Below the pieces are notes generated by a model. The model searched no databases. It was not told the DNA's origin and saw only the letters and a list, made by a program, of their open reading frames with translations. The position numbers were made by a program, and so were the translations under genes. DNA of 64,000 bases, taken from assembly GCF_023078275.1 (NCBI RefSeq), contig NC_062975.1, forward strand, positions 18,647,641 to 18,711,640, written 5' to 3'. The stretch comes from Leguminivora glycinivorella. Lineage: Eukaryota; Arthropoda; Insecta; Lepidoptera; Tortricidae. Each line of letters opens with the position of its first letter. The first letter of the stretch is position 1. Positions 10,126 to 21,143 of this stretch are shown piece after piece.

Positions 10126-13100
10126 ATGCCTTTTGGAAAGTTGCACGAATTCGATCTACATGGTCGAGGCAACTGGGACGCGTACGTGCGGCTGGTGGAA
10201 CAATATATTCTACTAAATGAAATAAAGGAGGGGCTGCGCGTTGCCACGTTAGTAACCCACGTCGGCTCTGCGACCTACGAATTGATGTGTGACTTGTGTG
10301 CACCTGACCATCCAGAAAAGAAGGACTTCAAAAGCCTAGTGGCCCTGGTTAAAACGCATCTGGATCCCAAAAGGTCAGAAATAGCAGAGAGGCACATTTT
10401 TCGACAGCGGCGGCAAGCGGAAGGCGAATCGATCGGGGTTTTCCTTCAAAATTTAAAACATCTCGCGACATATTGCAATTTCGGTACAAACCTGGAGGAA
10501 AATCTACGCGACCAATTCGTTTCGGGCCTCAAAAGTGAAGATATGAGGTCGCGCTTGTTCGCGGAACCTACATTGGACTACAAAAAGGCGGTGGAGTTGG
10601 CGCTCGCATTGGAAGCGGCCGAGCGGCACGCTGAGACAGCGGCCAGCGGCGGCGGCGGCGGCGGGGCGCCGGCGGCAGGACTCGGGCAGGGCGCGGCCGG
10701 CCTGCACCGCGTGGGCCAGGCGCCGGCCAAGCGGCGGCCCGCTTGCTGGCGCTGTGGCCGGGAGGGACACGCGCCTAACAAGTGTCGGTACAAGTCGTAT
10801 ACTTGCAATTTGTGCAAAGATAAAGGACATTTGGCTACAGTGTGTAAGAAAAGTGTAGACAGTAAAAGTGATAGTGCCGGCAGGTCTAAGTATCAGAACT
10901 ACATTGATAGTGATAGCTCGGACGACGATATGAGTGATGGTATGTACAAGATTCTATCAGTAAAAAGTAAAATAAAAGATGGGCCTTATCATTGTACCCT
11001 TAAAGTCGAGAATCGTAATATTTCATTTGAAATTGATACGGGCAGTAGAATATCGGCGATATCAAAACAATTTTATGATGAGCATATTTCACATTTAAAT
11101 TTATTAAAAGACGACGATAGATTTCATTCATATACGAAAGTGCCAATAGTCCCTCTAGGGTATATTAGAGTGCGAGTTACGAGCGGGAGCGAGTCAGCTG
11201 ATTTGCGGTTGTTTGTTATTGAAAACGGCGGCTCGCCCCTATTAGGTCGGACTTGGTTACGTAAATTAAAACTCACGTCTATTGAGATGAACAAAATATC
11301 TGACCACTGTGATCCATTGGTACTTCAATTAAAAAATGAATTTCCAGAAGTCTTTGATGATAAATTAGGTACTTTTAAAAATAAAATACATTTACATTTG
11401 AAAGATAGTTCTCCGATATTCTGCAAAGCCCGACCATTGCCTCTAGCGCTGCGTGTGCCAGTCGAACGGGAGCTTGAAAGGTTGCAATTAGAAAATGTCA
11501 TTTATAAAGTCGATTCCTCGGAATACGGGACCCCAATAGTTCCCGTAATCAAGCGAGACGGTTCGATTCGCATATGTGGCGACTACAAGGTCACTGTAAA
11601 TAGGTTTTTAAAAGAGTTTCACTATCCCCTGCCCCGCATCGAACAGTTGTTTGCAGCTTTAAGCGGTGGGGAAAAGTTCACTAAATTAGATTTAAAGAAC
11701 GCATATTTACAACTGGTTCTCGATGATGACTCACAACCTCTAACCGCTATAACTACTCACGTAGGTACTTTTTTGTACAGAAGGGCTCCATTCGGAATTA
11801 AGTGTTTGCCTGAAATATTCCAAAAACTTATCGAAGAGACGCTTAGTGGGTTGGAGGGTGTAGTGGCATTTATCGATGACATTTGTGTTACTGGTAGAAA
11901 TAAAGACCATCATATGAAAAACTTGAAAGCAGTTTTTAACTAGATTGAGAGAAGCGGGTTTGCGTGTCAAGTTCGAAAAATGTGAATTTTTTAAAGACGA
12001 AGTTTGTTACCTCGGGTACAGGATAAATAAAAATGGTCTGCACACGGACAAAGATAAAATAGCTGCAATTGAAAATTTACCTGTGCCACAAAATGTGTCA
12101 CAGCTTAGAGCCGCCTTGGGTCTAGTCAATTATTATGCACGATTTATACCCAATATCAGTACCATTTTACATCCTCTGTACGCTCTGCTTGCTAAGGGTA
12201 ACCGGTGGCAGTGGTCACATTCGTGTGGCCAGGCTTTCAAGCAAGTTAAAGGTGAGTTGCTGAACAGTACGGCGCTGGCACACTACGAGCCAACGCTGCC
12301 GCTGGTTCTCTGCGTGAACAGCAGCGCCTATGGACTTGGCGCAGTGCTGGCACAGCGGTATCCCGACGGCACCGAGCGCCTCGTGTGCTGCGCGTCGCGC
12401 ACACTCAACGAGACCGAGCGGCGCTACAGCCAGATAGACAAGGAGGCGCTGGCCATAGTATACGGCGTCAACAAGCACCACCAATACCTATTCGGCCGTA
12501 AGTTTACTCTTCGAAGTGATCACAAAGCGCTCACATATATCTTTGGTCCAAAACACGGCATACCCCAGACAGCTGCGAGCCGCTTGCAGAGGTATGCAGT
12601 ACGACTGGCAGCATATGACTTCGAAATAGAATTCGTGTCAACTGACAAAAACGGTAACGCGGACGGTCTTTCCCGTCTACCGCTTCCTTATAGGTCGAAG
12701 AAAAGTGACGAGGACGACGCGGCATATCTACACTTTGTGGAAGAAACCTTCCCCCTTAGCCACAGGGACGTGGCGAGGGAAACAAAAAAAGACATTACAC
12801 TGTGCAAAGTGTACGGGTACATCATGAGCGGGTGGCCTTCAGGTACGGAAATAGAAAATGAAAAGCCTTATTTTCACCGAAAGGACACGCTGCACATAGA
12901 CCATGATTGCATAGTGTGGGGCTATCGAGTAGTTATCCCCACCAATCTGCGGGCACAAGTGGTGGAGGAGGTCCACGCCGGACATGTGGGTATGGTACGC
13001 ATGAAGCAAATTGCACGTTGTTACGTGTGGTGGCCGGGCCTGGACGCCGACCTGGAGCGGCGCGCGCGCTCTTGCGACGCCTGCCGCGCTCAGTTGGACG

Positions 13101-14119
13101 CACCTCCTCACGCCACTCCAGCGCCATATGCCTGGCCCGCCGAACCCTGGGTAAGACTTCATGTCGATTTTCTACATCATAATGGACGGACTTATTTCCT
13201 CCTCATTGATGCTCATTCGAAGTGGCTCGAAGTATTCTCCATGGCGAGCGGCACAACTGCCGCGCACGTGAATCTCAAGTTGAGGGAGGTCTTCGCAAGG
13301 TATGGCCTACCCATACAAATGGTCACTGATGGTGGCCCACCATTTACATCACACGACTTCGAGGCCTTTCTACAGAAAAATGGCATCTTGCACGTCGTCA
13401 CAGCTCCATACCATCCGTCAAGCAACGGAGCAGCAGAGAACGCCGTGAAGACGGTGAAGAAGGTCCTCAAAAAGGCCACATCAGAAGGTGAGAACGCAGA
13501 GACAGCTCTTTTAAAATTTCTACTGCAATATCGCAACAGTCCGCACAGCAGCACAGCCCGCGAGCCCGCCGTGGCGATGCTAGGGCGACGGCTGCGCACA
13601 CGTCTGGACTTGCTGCGCGCCGGCAGCGCCACGCCCGCCGCCAGGGTTCAGGAAGCGCAGAGCGCACAGTTGCGCCATGCCGGCGGGACCACTCGCGAAT
13701 TACGTCAAGGCGACCTGGTATTGGTTAGAAATTATTCCAAAAATAGTCCAAAATGGACAGAGGGCTTAGTGACTGAGCGCACGGGCGCTGTCACATACAA
13801 TGTTAAGGTTGGTGAACAGGTCGGGACCAGGCACGTGGACCAGCTTATCAAGGGCAAAGCGGTACGTTACTCACTACCTAGTGACAATCTGTCTACTGAA
13901 CCCGAGGTCTCCCTCTCCTCACCAAGCCAGCAAAACGAAATTCTATCCAGACCAGAGTCTCCAGAATTCCAAGGTGCAGAAACCTCATCAGAAAAAGGTA
14001 AGTCGAATAGGGCCCTCTCCCAGCCGTGCAGTCCGTGCACGCCAGTCCGCCAACCAACCGCGGGCACAGTGCAAACGAGGGCGCTACGACCGCGCGCTAA
14101 AATTAATTATAAGTTTTAG
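10126..14119 (+). pseudogene. gag-pol polyprotein of the gypsy-like element, one frameshift
   Basis: The ATG at 10126 opens a gag region with two CCHC zinc knuckles (CWRCGREGHAPNKC and CNLCKDKGHLATVC, about 10744-10850). Then come the protease motif IDTGSRISAIS (about 11030), reverse transcriptase (DLKNAYLQL and FIDDICV, about 11690-11890), RNase H (about 12280-12660), an HHCC integrase zinc finger (about 12975-13085) and an integrase core with the VDF, TDGGPP and E residues (about 13160-13440). A one-base change at about 11943 ends the first frame with TAG inside reverse transcriptase, and the second frame runs on to 14119. The family resembles insect sequences annotated K02A2.6-like; this is from memory. 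Confidence 0.9.
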
Positions 14120-14680
14120 ATAGGTATTATCTTTCGTGAAAGGTTAGAAAAAAAAATATATCTTTGTCCGGGTGACCCCAACATAGGTAGGTATACACAA
14201 CTGCGTAACAATATCAAAGCATCTGATTGTCAATACCTACTCTGTATGTATTCTATACTTGTATATTAAACAGTAACATGTGTACCTATACCTATGTAGA
14301 CAAAACTATGCACCTAATGTATTTATAAGTACCTAAAATAAATTGTTTTGTTTTAGTTGTAAGTTAACACATAAGCAGTTATTGATATTGTAATTCTTGG
14401 CTAAACATGCCTCACACCTGTCTAGATGAATAGATAGTCATAATGATATGATTAGATAACAGTTTTGTATTAAGTAGGGTTAGGTCATGACGTCAGGGTA
14501 CTCATGGTCAATCATGTTTTACTTAACACCGGTGCCGACTGATGTTTGTAACTAGACATAAGTACTCACACAATAAGCTTTCGTTATAAGAAGTGTTCTT
14601 TAACTTGTATAAAGGATCATAAATAAGGCACGATTTCGTTTGTTACATTCTTACTTCGTGCAATTTTCTTAGAGGGGGAA
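14120..14680 (+). other. 3' untranslated part of the gypsy-like element
   Basis: Non-coding region between the pol stop and the 3' LTR. It ends in the polypurine tract AGAGGGGGAA (14671-14680), the expected plus-strand primer. No env or extra ORF is seen. Confidence 0.75.
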
Positions 14681-14782
14681 TGTAATGTATGTAGGTAGGT
14701 ATACAAATATTCTATATGTAACCACCGTCACTATGAAAATAAAACAGTCTTGCATGAACGCCTTTGTGTTTCATTTAATACA
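14681..14782 (+). repeat. 3' LTR of the gypsy-like element
   Basis: 102 bp identical to 9978-10079. Host intron sequence resumes at 14783. Confidence 0.9.
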
Positions 14783-15015
14783 ATTATTTATTGCATATCT
14801 AATTTGGTAATCCAGCATCTTGTAATTATTAGACAAGTGTAGGACGTGCTGTAGTTTGGCATAACACTTAATAACGACCAACACAAACCTGTCATATTAT
14901 TGAAAGAAACAGTAAAAAAAATCTTAGGAACATGTATTTTTCAGGATGAAAGCAGGATTTTAGTCTGCAATCAATAAATCTATTCAAAAGTCAATGGATT
15001 TTACAGAGAGATTAT

Positions 15016-15270
15016 TATAAATAAATAAATATTGGGGACACCTTACACAGATCAACTTAGCCCCAAACTAAGCAAAGCTTGTACGATGGGTGCTAAGCGA
15101 CGATATACATACTTAAATAGATAAATACATACTTATATACATAGAAAACATCCATGACTCAGGAACAAATATCTGTGCTCATCACACAAATAAGTGCCCT
15201 TACCGGGATTCGAACCAGGACCGCGGCTTAGCAGGCAGGGTCACTACCGACTGAGCCAGACCGGTCGTGG
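15016..15270 (-). repeat. tRNA-derived SINE, copy 1
   Basis: On the minus strand this reads with an A-box-like GGCTCAGTCGGTAGTG and a B box GGTTCGAATCCCGG-like sequence, then a non-tRNA body and a (TTTA)n-like tail. The same family occurs at 24097, 34241 and, split, at 28281. It sits in the intron between TIL exons 8 and 9. Confidence 0.85.
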
Positions 15271-15375
15271 TTATGTTTGGAGCATCTATTTTACTGACTG
15301 CTTTTTTTAAGTTAAGGAGATTCAAATCCCAGTTTCAAATCAGAAAGTATTTTTAAATAAATTTTCATCTTTTAG

Positions 15376-15573
15376 CAGCAAAAAACAACCCATGCAAGGG
15401 TCAGAACGAATATTACGACATGTGTATCAACGGGTGCTCAAATCAAACATGCGAAACCATTGGCAAGGTCTTCAACTGCCCTATTCAACCTGCTGTTTGT
15501 AGGACTGGCTGCCGATGCAATCCAGGCTTCTACAGGAATGCTAGCAATGTGTGCGTGGCGGAAAGCCTATGTC
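15376..15573 (+). CDS. TIL exon 9 (type C)
   Basis: Exon of 198 nt, phase 1-1, donor GTAAGT. Ten cysteines: NNPCKGQNEYYDMCINGC, NQTCETIGKVFNC and GCRCNPGFYRNASNVC. The loop between cysteines 5 and 6 is PIQPAV, as in exon 8. The acceptor is a tandem TTTAGCAG: use of the first AG (start 15376) adds one alanine relative to the second (start 15379). Both keep the frame. Confidence 0.9.
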
Positions 15574-15647
15574 GTAAGTACTGTGCTTACATTGAAATTT
15601 CAAACGGGACTACACGTATAACTAAATTTTTGAAACTAACCTCTGCC

Positions 15648-15889
15648 GTTTCAAGGACGGCGTAATACTTGTGGTCGCGGTGAGAAGAAGTCGTTGAGTG
15701 GTCGTTCTTTACACTTCCTTTTTGCTGTGTAGTTAACACAGCAAAAGGGAGTGTACAAGTTTCTAATGGGTTGGCAACGCGTATGTGACACTGTTTAAGT
15801 TGCAGGCGTCCATAGGTTACGGTGACCTTATCCAACAGGCGGACCGTATGCTTGTTTGCCACCGACGTAGTATAAAAAAACTAGAAAAC
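15648..15889 (+). repeat. Non-LTR retrotransposon 3'-end fragment
   Basis: The segment ends with GCTTGTTTGCCACCGACGTA and an A run, a 3' end I associate with a widespread lepidopteran LINE/SINE family. It contains a short hairpin TTTTGCTGTGT / ACACAGCAAAA at about 15720-15747. No protein is encoded. Confidence 0.55.
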
Positions 15890-16560
15890 TTTTAAAGAAA
15901 TGAATTATTACCGTTTCATAGGTACTAATTAAAGATACCATTGATACCGTTTAGATTCAGAGTACGATAGCATGAAGTAAATGATTTTTAATATTTTCAA
16001 CTATACTACCCAGTATTTCCTCGACCACTCAGTATTTTGATAATGTAATAATATCAATGCATGAAATCAGTAATTTAAAGAAAAATATTTGTAACCATAA
16101 TTTATATTTTATTGTTCGCCTGGCTGACGTGACTTTGATTAAATATTTATACAGTTGTTTCAATTTAGCGTCAAAAATATGCGCGTCATTTTCTTCCATT
16201 ATTAAATTTTAATAACGCTTACCCATAAAATTAGTCATACTCGTATAATTTATTTGCAGAAGTGATTAAATTTAATACATATAAACATACCTAGTAAAAA
16301 AAAAATCTGAAGTTGTAGTATAGATAGTACTTATTCATTTGGTAGTAGGAATAGTAAAACTTACCAACTAAATATTTTATTTATTAAAAGTCTCCCATCA
16401 GTGTTTATTTATTATGTGTTACCACGTGTTACCAAATTAACACCACATTGAAAATCATCGTTAGGTTATCGTGTACGTAAGATTAAAAAATATTTTGTCC
16501 TAATTTTAATTTTCAGGGCTAGCTGTGCATACTTACTAAAATGAAATTAAAACCTTTCAG
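15890..16560 (+). other. Rest of intron 9, nothing recognised
   Basis: AT-rich intronic sequence before TIL exon 10, ending in the acceptor CTTTCAG. No element or gene is visible. Confidence 0.6.
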
Positions 16561-16758
16561 CCACACCACCTTGTCCAGAAGGTGAGATGTGGAACCGTTG
16601 CCCAGCCATCGCATGCGAAGGAGATTATTGCCCTAAAAACCGCAACTCCCCTCAAACCTGTCCAGTGGGAATAGTATGTGACCCACCTAGATGCACATGC
16701 GGCCTTCTGGACAAAAGAGACCGTATCACCAAGAAATGTATCAAGGCTTATACTTGTC
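16561..16758 (+). CDS. TIL exon 10 (type D)
   Basis: Exon of 198 nt, phase 1-1, acceptor CTTTCAG and donor GTAAGT. Ten cysteines: PPCPEGEMWNRCPAIAC, EGDYCPKNRNSPQTC, then CDPPRCTC and CIKAYTC. The loop between cysteines 5 and 6 is PVGIV. It is diverged from types A to C, so it is probably an old member of the array. Confidence 0.88.
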
Positions 16759-16804
16759 GTAAGTATAAAAAGTGCTGTCTATATCAGTTAATAATATATG
16801 ATTT

Positions 16805-16970
16805 GTTTTGGCCGCGCTAAATAGGCCTAGGAAGCGCTGGATAGACGTCGTGACAGCGGACATGTAGAACAATCCCACACCTCAGGATGCCGAAGACCGG
16901 GCAAAGTGGAGAAGACAGTTGTTGAAAATCGGATCCTGGCCTGGAAAACGCTAGGTCGAAGAAGAGAATA
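16805..16970 (+). repeat. Fragment of an RTE-type LINE 3' coding end
   Basis: The translation contains RKRWIDVVTADM and a following QDAEDRAKWRRQL, a conserved C-terminal signature of RTE-like reverse transcriptases, with an in-frame stop. It is a short dead fragment in the intron after TIL exon 10. A C-rich run (CCCCCCCCCCTCCCCCC) follows at about 17021. Confidence 0.65.
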
Positions 16971-17302
16971 AGATTTGTTCTGGCTGTATGCTGCGTTTCG
17001 TTATGACGGATAGTAGGTTGCCCCCCCCCCTCCCCCCACGAAGTTGGATCCGCGCTTATCTTTGGGCGAGTTCACTCCATCGTAGACCACGTCTTTGCCT
17101 TTGGCTAGTCTGTGTAAGCCCATTCATAATTTAAAAAAAAAAACAGATGCTATCTATAGAACACTGAAATTCCGGCCCACCCGGCCTTGACTTCTACTGA
17201 TGTTTGAATCCCCATGTAGTTGATGAGTACAGGTTTGGATTTTAGTGCGTAATAATATATATTCTATAAAATTCTAAAGTTCGTCCTATATAATCTTTTC
17301 AG

Positions 17303-17505
17303 CACCATTCAAATGCAATGGCCCCAATGAACACTACGACTCGTGCCCAGCAGGCTGTCCCGGGAAGCATGCAGTGATTACGTCACTGGCAAAAAATGTT
17401 CGCCCTTCAGGATTGGCATTGTAGTACCTTGCAGGCCGGCTTGCAGGTGCAATACGGGGTACTACAGGAACTCTAATAACACTTGCGTGAAAGCAGGGGA
17501 ATGTG
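17303..17505 (+). pseudogene. TIL exon 11, frameshifted
   Basis: Acceptor TTTTCAG and donor GTAAGT are intact, and all ten TIL cysteines can be seen, but in two frames. The first frame reads FKCNGPNEHYDSCPAGC up to about 17358. From 17370 the second frame reads CSDYVTGKKCSPF and continues to CNTGYYRNSNNTC. The exon is 203 nt, one short of a multiple of three (all other TIL exons are multiples), so a one-base deletion between 17359 and 17369 is likely. Included as it stands, it would stop translation before the serpin. Skipping it keeps frame. It could also be a sequencing error. Confidence 0.85.
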
Positions 17506-17846
17506 GTAAGTCTTAACAATAACTAAAGCCAGGCAACATTTAATATTGACATCGCGCGTTAGGATTAGGTACACATTCGAAAAAAAGGCCGAAGTTTTAG
17601 AAATTGATTTTCTGTTATTTCCGTATTGCAAGTTCTTTTATTGACAAAACACTGCAATATAGTTAAAGCTCTAATCATATTGATTCTCCGTTATTCTTAT
17701 GTTATTATTACTATTTTTACTATTACTTCTGTTGCCATCAATTAACTTTGTCATGAAAAGGATTAGCAGACATGATTTTATGATAGTACGAATTCCATAA
17801 ATTATGTATTTAAGTACCGTCTGCCAGAAATCACAAAATTTTACAG

Positions 17847-17989
17847 GACTTGTTGTCAACACTTCAACTAACACTCCAGTGATCATTGAATCCCCTACCA
17901 CTGCAAAACCTACTTCCGGTTCTAGTACCACCGATGCAGTAGCTAGCTTGAAAACTGGTATCACTAACTTCAATGGAGAATTCCTTTAC
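17847..17989 (+). CDS. Linker exon and serpin N terminus
   Basis: Exon of 143 nt, phase 1 to 0, acceptor TTTACAG and donor GTAAGT. The first ~30 residues are Ser/Thr/Pro-rich (TSTNTPVIIESPTTAKPTSG), a flexible and possibly O-glycosylated linker. Then DAVASLKTGITNFNGEFLY matches serpin helix A. It is the junction between the TIL array and the serpin, and its phase change from 1 to 0 marks the boundary between the two exon families. Confidence 0.85.
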
Positions 17990-18232
17990 GTAAGTTTTGC
18001 CATACCACCTACCTGACAGACCGATATTATTATCTTCTGGCGATCTAGTAATCATCATTATTCACTTGCCCTTATCCCAGTCGTTATTGAATTCGGCACT
18101 AGTATGTTTTCTTTTTACATACCTCTCTATCACCCGACATCCCCATCATGTACCTACTTGTTTGCTTAATACTCAAACATAACGACTCTCGAATCAATAG
18201 AATTATAGATAACATTAACGTTTGTGTTTTAG

Positions 18233-18376
18233 GACCGATTGAAAGCAGAACCTGGAAAGAATTTGATTACATCGCCTTATTCGGTGTTCACCCCTCTAGT
18301 ACAACTGGCGTTATATGCCACCGGAGACTCCCTGAAACAATTGACGAGAGCACTGAATGTTGACACCAAAGAACAG
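18233..18376 (+). CDS. Serpin core exon 2
   Basis: Exon of 144 nt, phase 0-0, acceptor TTTTAG and donor GTAAAA. It encodes NLITSPYSVFTPLVQLALYA, the conserved serpin strand 6B/helix B region, and LTRALNVDTKEQ. It is spliced after the exon ending GEFLY. Confidence 0.9.
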
Positions 18377-18802
18377 GTAAAATAATTCTTGAAACCAGGA
18401 TATTCAACACTGCGTCCTGTATATTAAACAGCAGTTTAAGTTTTGATCGTTATTGCTTCAGCATTTTAAGCATAGCAGCTCCAAATATCACTGCCTTACC
18501 ACCGCACTGTCTAACACTAGTCTTGTGACACCCACTACAATTTTGGTCTTCACCGTAGAATTATTCATATTCGAACGTTTCAAAATTGCGAACATTGGAA
18601 TTACCAGTGGAGAAACAGTATGCGACTTTATATCCTGGTAATGCCCGGTTCCTCAAAATTTGAGAGTTATCGGCATCAAAAATCAATATCCGTCTTAAAA
18701 GTGTCCATAAAGCGCAGTTGTAAAGAGTATGGTTTAGCCAGCCGATAGGCGAAAACAAATGACTGAAAATTCATAATTTCCACTTGTGTTTTTGTACAGT
18801 AA

Positions 18803-18876
18803 GCTGCAGAAAAAAGTAAGAGGGTTCCCTTGCATACAAATTTGTATGCATGGGGGGTCTACTTTTCTCTGCAGCT
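18803..18876. repeat. Imperfect hairpin with a central 20-bp palindrome
   Basis: TGCATACAAATTTGTATGCA at about 18831-18850 is a perfect palindrome, flanked by GCTGCAGA...AGTA and its imperfect complement TACTTTTCTCTGCAGC. It lies in a serpin intron just before the acceptor at 18910. It may be a tiny fold-back element. Confidence 0.7.
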
Positions 18877-18910
18877 GACTAATAGCTTATAAATCATTCC
18901 TTTTTTGCAG

Positions 18911-19114
18911 ATCCGTTCTGGCTTCCCCGCTTTGGTCGCCTCCTTCGAAGGTCAAACCAGTGTCAACTTCTCAACAGCCGCCAAAGTATATTCTGATCTA
19001 AAATACCCGTTGAGTGATGGATTCAAGCAGGACTCGGTCAACGTAGTACACGCTGAGGCTCAAGAGCTTGACTTTAGCAAGAATACTGAAGCTGCCAACA
19101 CAATCAACTCTTGG
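18911..19114 (+). CDS. Serpin core exon 3
   Basis: Exon of 204 nt, phase 0-0, acceptor TTTGCAG and donor GTAATG. It encodes VNFSTAAKVYSDLKYPLSDG, matching the serpin helix D/strand 2A region, and AANTINSW, the conserved N-x-W/V-E region leading into the next exon (VESQTNNRI). Confidence 0.9.
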
Positions 19115-19473
19115 GTAATGTTTAATTTTAATGTAAAACTAACATTTCTATAAAACTAAACCCTATTCACAAAACTTGTCTTGGGTGGGTCTCAGGTGCA
19201 AAGGTGCCCATCACACTCGCTGAAGTGCGATAGACAGGCTATAATTTAAATTCGAATTTTGTTTTAGATATATGTCATTAAGTTGGTAATTAAATTATTG
19301 TATAGGTTTGTTTGTGTCTATTAATAACATAATATAATTAGGAAGCTACTGTTTCTACCTACTTCTGAAGTTCTGAACCAATTTTGACTTATCGAAGATA
19401 ATTTTAATTCTGGTGAAATAATTATGTTAAATTGTTTTTGTCAATATGATACCAAAAAAAAAAATACTTTCAG

Positions 19474-19572
19474 GTTGAGAGCCAGACAAATAATCGTATC
19501 CACGATTTAATACAGCCATCTGATCTATCAGAACTAACACGGCTTGTGCTGGTCAACGCTATTTACTTCAAG
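19474..19572 (+). CDS. Serpin core exon 4
   Basis: Exon of 99 nt, phase 0-0, acceptor TTTCAG and donor GTAAAT. It encodes VESQTNNRIHDLIQP and ends LTRLVLVNAIYFK, the hallmark serpin strand 3A. The following exon completes it with GEW. This short exon is too small for ordinary ORF scans. Confidence 0.92.
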
Positions 19573-19800
19573 GTAAATATCTTTATTAATTCAATCAAGT
19601 TCTAATCTTAATTGTAAAATTAAATGAAACAGCTAGAAGGAAATCTACAGTAACATATTTGCGCGTAAAATAAATTTTACTTCTCTGAGTAATATAATAA
19701 ATATTAATTTATCAACGTAAGATTTGTTTCAACTCTGTTCCTTTTCGATTCAGGCTTCAGTTTTCAAAGAATATAGATTTATTATCCTTTATTATTTAAG

Positions 19801-19944
19801 GGTGAATGGCATTACGCTTTCAATGAAAACAACACCATCAAGAACGCAAATTTCTACTTGAGCGATGGAAGTACTAAAAAGACCAGTCTAATGTACCAAG
19901 AGGGACAGTTCAACTACGGATCCGTTCCTGAACTAAACTGCACG
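19801..19944 (+). CDS. Serpin core exon 5
   Basis: Exon of 144 nt, phase 0-0, acceptor TATTTAAG and donor GTAAAT. It begins GEWHYAFNENNTIKNANFYL (serpin strand 4C/3C region) and continues with MYQEGQFNYGSVPELNCT, matching the M-x-Q...F.Y region followed by strands 1B and 2B. Confidence 0.9.
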
Positions 19945-20159
19945 GTAAATAAATTATAGAGATTATAATAACAGATTATGATTTTTTACTGAATCTCTTT
20001 TATGCGCATGATGTGATTTGACAAATCATATCGGTACAAATTGGCAGCAAGTAATTGATGATTGCTGACCTACCGCCCACACCAAAATTGAACACAAATC
20101 CCACAGTCGACTTCTAAGACACTGTCTGAAAATACACCCGGAAAGAAACAGGTGAAATT

Positions 20160-20285
20160 CTTAGCCTATCATCACACGGAGCGACCCGTTATTACACGTG
20201 GTAACCTGTCAACACACGGGGCTTTTATTTTTTAATCGGGGCAACCCGTCATCATTGACACGGAGCTTTTATTAAGTATGATGAT
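20160..20285. repeat. Imperfect direct repeats in a serpin intron
   Basis: Variants of ACCCGTCATCACACGGAGC recur about three times (near 20167, 20186 and 20247). Short and diverged; no function is evident. Confidence 0.4.
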
Positions 20286-20340
20286 AGGTAGCGAACAGAC
20301 AAATTTATCTTGTACCCAACTAAACTTCCTTATGTTATAG

Positions 20341-20550
20341 GTCCTTCAAATGTTCTACAAAGGGGATAACTTCAGCATGGTAGTGGTCTTACCAAACGAG
20401 AAAGATGGCCTCTTGCAAGTCGCCAAAAATCTACAAAAGCAAGCTAACTTCGATAAAGTCATTGGAAGCTTGAGCCGTCAGAAAGTGAAAGTTTACCTGC
20501 CACCATTCAAAATAGAAACGACAACCGATCTTTCTGATATCCTTAAACAG
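20341..20550 (+). CDS. Serpin core exon 6
   Basis: Exon of 210 nt, phase 0-0, acceptor TTATAG and donor GTACAT. It encodes VLQMFYKGDNFSMVVVLPNE, the serpin strand 3B/helix G region, and VKVYLPPFKIETTTDLSDIL, the conserved 'LPKF.ie' strand 6A region. Confidence 0.92.
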
Positions 20551-20998
20551 GTACATAGTTGTCTTGTCATATTTATATTATCTAAAATTGCACAATACTT
20601 CAACAAATTATATTTGAAAGAAAGAAATATTTACCTATAACTAAATTATTTATTTTCTAATGGATTACAATTTAATCAGTTTCAAACCCAAGGTAGTTAA
20701 ATTTAGTTTTAATCTAGTCTTCGTGTAGGATTCGATGCACATTGTGTTAGCATCATTTTTAATACTTTGGAATTATAGGCAGTATTGTCAAATGTCCATT
20801 TCAGGGATTGAAAACCGGTTTTACTCCATACTAAAATGCCAGTTAATTTGATATTTGTTTTTTTTTTCTTAATAGGATAATCTGTTAAGTAGTTGTTGTT
20901 GCCTTCAGTCCTATATAAAAATCTCAAAATTATCCATAATATTGGCCAATTTCGGGGAGTCTAAAAATACCGGCAATGATCCCTGGTCTATTTTCTAG

Positions 20999-21143
20999 TT
21001 GGGAATCACCAAGATATTCGACGCTAAGGACTCTGGACTGTCAGGATTATTGAAGAACCCTGAGGATACATATATATCGAAAGCCATCCAGAAAGCGTTC
21101 ATTGAAGTCAACGCGAAAGGATCCGAAGCTGCTGCCGCTAATG
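20999..21143 (+). CDS. Serpin hinge exon (common exon before the alternative loops)
   Basis: Exon of 145 nt, phase 0 to 1, acceptor TTCTAG and donor GTAACA. It encodes LGITKIFDAKDSGLSGLL, then the conserved AIQKAFIEVNAKGSEAAAAN. The G-S-E-A-A-A-A hinge is what inhibitory serpins need for loop insertion, so this protein should be inhibitory. The split codon (phase 1) is completed by any of four downstream last exons. Confidence 0.92.

Larger units (their letters stand above)
9978..14782 (+). mobile_element. Gypsy-type (Ty3) LTR retrotransposon in intron
   Basis: Two identical 102-bp LTRs (9978-10079 and 14681-14782), both starting TG and ending CA, flank a gag-pol region. A purine tract AGAGGGGGAA precedes the 3' LTR. 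Pol order is protease, reverse transcriptase, RNase H, integrase, which is the Ty3/gypsy order, and no env-like frame follows. Identical LTRs imply a recent insertion or recent conversion. No matching target-site duplication is visible (TAAGT before, ATTAT after). The LTRs are unusually short. Confidence 0.9.

Noticed and set aside
10504..10830. Ala/Arg-rich minus-strand frame opposite gag
   Set aside because: It is the shadow of the GC-rich gag segment with a Gly repeat; no independent support.
14120..14680. Possible env gene in the LTR element
   Set aside because: No open frame, signal peptide or membrane segment between the pol stop and the 3' LTR.
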